Origin: JBCBKP01 sp038746265
GTDB lineage: Bacteria; Planctomycetota; Phycisphaerae; Phycisphaerales; UBA1924
Length of the DNA stretch: 21,496 nt
Direction of reading: 5' to 3'
NCBI GenBank assembly: GCA_038746265.1
Contig: JBCDKU010000044.1
Coordinates: 1 to 21,496 of the forward strand
Part shown: in pieces, positions 20,555-21,496 of the stretch
Numbering within the stretch: position 1 is the first letter of the stretch
Layout of the letters: each line of letters starts with the position of its first letter
Program-made: the position numbers and the translations under genes
Notes under the pieces: model-generated
The model's database searches: none
Told to the model about the DNA's origin: nothing
The model's input: the letters and a program-made list of their open reading frames with translations, nothing else

Positions 20555-21496
20555 GTGACGACAGCCCCGCGGCCCACACGGCCGTCGATCAACGGGTGGA
20601 GCGCCGACTACGTCGATGAGCTCTACCAGCGCTTCCAGCAGGACCCCGACTCGCTCTCCGGCGAGGAGCGGATGTTCTTCCTCGGCTTCGACCTCGCGCA
20701 GGCGGGCGAGCTCCGGCTGCCCGGCAGCGGGGCCCCCTCGGCGAGTTCCGGCGCGCCGGCCCAAGCGGCGAGCAACGGCAAGGCAGTGGTCACGCCCTCC
20801 AAGGGCCAGCCCGCGGGCCGGGCGAGCCACTTCCAGGCGATCGTCGATGACCTGATCGGTGCTTTCCGCCTGCACGGGCACCTCGCGGCCCAGCTCGATC
20901 CCTTCGGCGACGACCGCGAGCCGCCCGAATCGCTGAGCCTCGCGTTCCACAACCTTTCGGGTGACGACCTGGGCGGCAAGGTTGATGGCAGCGGCGTCGG
21001 TTTCGACGGCGAGGTCACGCTGCGCGAATTGGTGGACCGGCTCGAGTCAATCTACTGCTCGACGATCGGCGTCGAGTTCGGGCACATCGAGGACGAGGAA
21101 CGCCGCGGCTGGCTCTTCGAGCGTTTCGAGACCGCGGGCGGCCGTCTGGAGCTCGACCGCGCGAAGAAGCAGCACCTGCTCGAGCTGCTGACGCGCTCGG
21201 AGATGTTCGAGCGATTCCTCGGCAAGCGCTACCCGGGTGAGAAGCGGTTCAGCCTCGAGGGTTCGGAGAGCCTCATCCCGCTGCTCGACCAGCTGCTTGA
21301 GACCGCGACCGAGCTCGACGCGGAAGAGGTCGTGCTCGGCATGGCCCACCGCGGGCGGCTCAACGTGCTCAACAACACGCTGGGCAAGACCTACGAGCAG
21401 ATGTTCACCGAGTTCGAGGAGTCCTGGCTCGAGGACTACCAGGACGGCGGCGGCGACGTGAAGTACCACCGGGGCTACTCGGGCACGCGGCGCTAC
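20555..21496 (+). CDS. sucA: 2-oxoglutarate dehydrogenase E1 component, N-terminal part (3' end outside window)
   Basis: The frame is open from GTG 20555 (GAGG six bases upstream; an in-frame TGA at 20522 excludes earlier starts) to the window edge, giving 314 residues of an expected ~930. Residues 13-46 (NGWSADYVDELYQRFQQD ... MFFLGFD) are the short N-terminal E1o segment that docks to the E2 core. A Gly/Ala/Ser/Pro linker follows (about 50-90). Then come FRLHGHLAAQLDPFG (104-118), EFGHIEDEERRGWL (174-187), FLGKRYPGEKRFSLEGSES (221-239), LGMAHRGRLNVLNNTLGK (261-278) and GDVKYHRGYSG (300-310), all hallmark thiamine-diphosphate E1o sequences. The enzyme decarboxylates 2-oxoglutarate in the TCA cycle. 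The partner sucB would be expected downstream, outside the window. Confidence 0.96.
   Translation, partial: MTTAPRPTRPSINGWSADYVDELYQRFQQDPDSLSGEERMFFLGFDLAQAGELRLPGSGAPSASSGAPAQAASNGKAVVTPSKGQPAGRASHFQAIVDDLIGAFRLHGHLAAQLDPFGDDREPPESLSLAFHNLSGDDLGGKVDGSGVGFDGEVTLRELVDRLESIYCSTIGVEFGHIEDEERRGWLFERFETAGGRLELDRAKKQHLLELLTRSEMFERFLGKRYPGEKRFSLEGSESLIPLLDQLLETATELDAEEVVLGMAHRGRLNVLNNTLGKTYEQMFTEFEESWLEDYQDGGGDVKYHRGYSGTRRY

Noticed and set aside
1..21496. CRISPR arrays, tRNA or rRNA genes, insertion sequences, toxin-antitoxin or phage genes
   Set aside because: Read for on both strands; no spaced repeats, cloverleaf-like segments, transposases or integrases were seen.

Overview
The window is GC-rich chromosomal DNA with densely packed protein-coding genes on both strands. 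It shows no rRNA, tRNA, CRISPR array, insertion sequence or prophage. Several features point to a member of the Planctomycetota, most likely class Phycisphaerae. These are a secreted protein ending in a PTP(A)G / hydrophobic / RRRR sorting tail, a pseudopilin with an RAFTLIELL start and a large globular domain, a zinc-ribbon plus GYF_2-type membrane protein, and very enlarged PstC and PstA permeases. The taxonomic call is inference from gene style, not from a marker gene.

Layout. 1-311 is the tail of a probable DUF4129/transglutaminase-type protein, followed by a likely terminator. 417-1268 encodes a PilZ/YcgR-like c-di-GMP effector. A 399-bp leader with palindromes precedes rny (RNase Y, 1668-3299), which ends in a GNRA-capped hairpin. 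A membrane-anchored alpha/beta hydrolase follows (about 3361 or 3484 to 4305). It overlaps tail to tail with a minus-strand parvulin-type lipoprotein (5191-4262). Divergent from that is a zinc-ribbon/GYF_2 membrane protein (5249-6358), then a type II pseudopilin-like protein (6546-7619). serA (7720-8697) and serC (8761-9861) form a serine-biosynthesis pair. A PEP-CTERM-like exported protein (10101-10901) meets a minus-strand pair end to end: a GT9 glycosyltransferase (11926-10898) preceded by a 6-pyruvoyl-tetrahydropterin-synthase-like protein (12734-11946). A secreted glutathione peroxidase (12834-13406) is divergent from the latter. The high-affinity phosphate operon pstS-pstC-pstA-pstB occupies 13595-20374. 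The window ends inside sucA (2-oxoglutarate dehydrogenase E1, from 20555).

How the genes work together. The clearest functional unit is the Pst phosphate importer. PstS binds phosphate outside the inner membrane, PstC/PstA form the channel, and PstB supplies ATP hydrolysis. pstC and pstA overlap by four bases and pstA-pstB are 14 bp apart, so they are surely co-transcribed. serA/serC give the first two steps of serine synthesis from 3-phosphoglycerate. The remaining genes look like unrelated housekeeping or envelope functions.

No clearly new multi-gene system was found. The most unusual items are: (i) the parallel enlargement of both Pst permeases, (ii) a tandem pterin-synthase fold with one degenerate half, (iii) a repeat/hairpin/terminator-rich pstS leader, (iv) a SerA with Gln in place of the catalytic Glu, and (v) a hydrolase whose membrane anchor is encoded upstream of any standard start codon.
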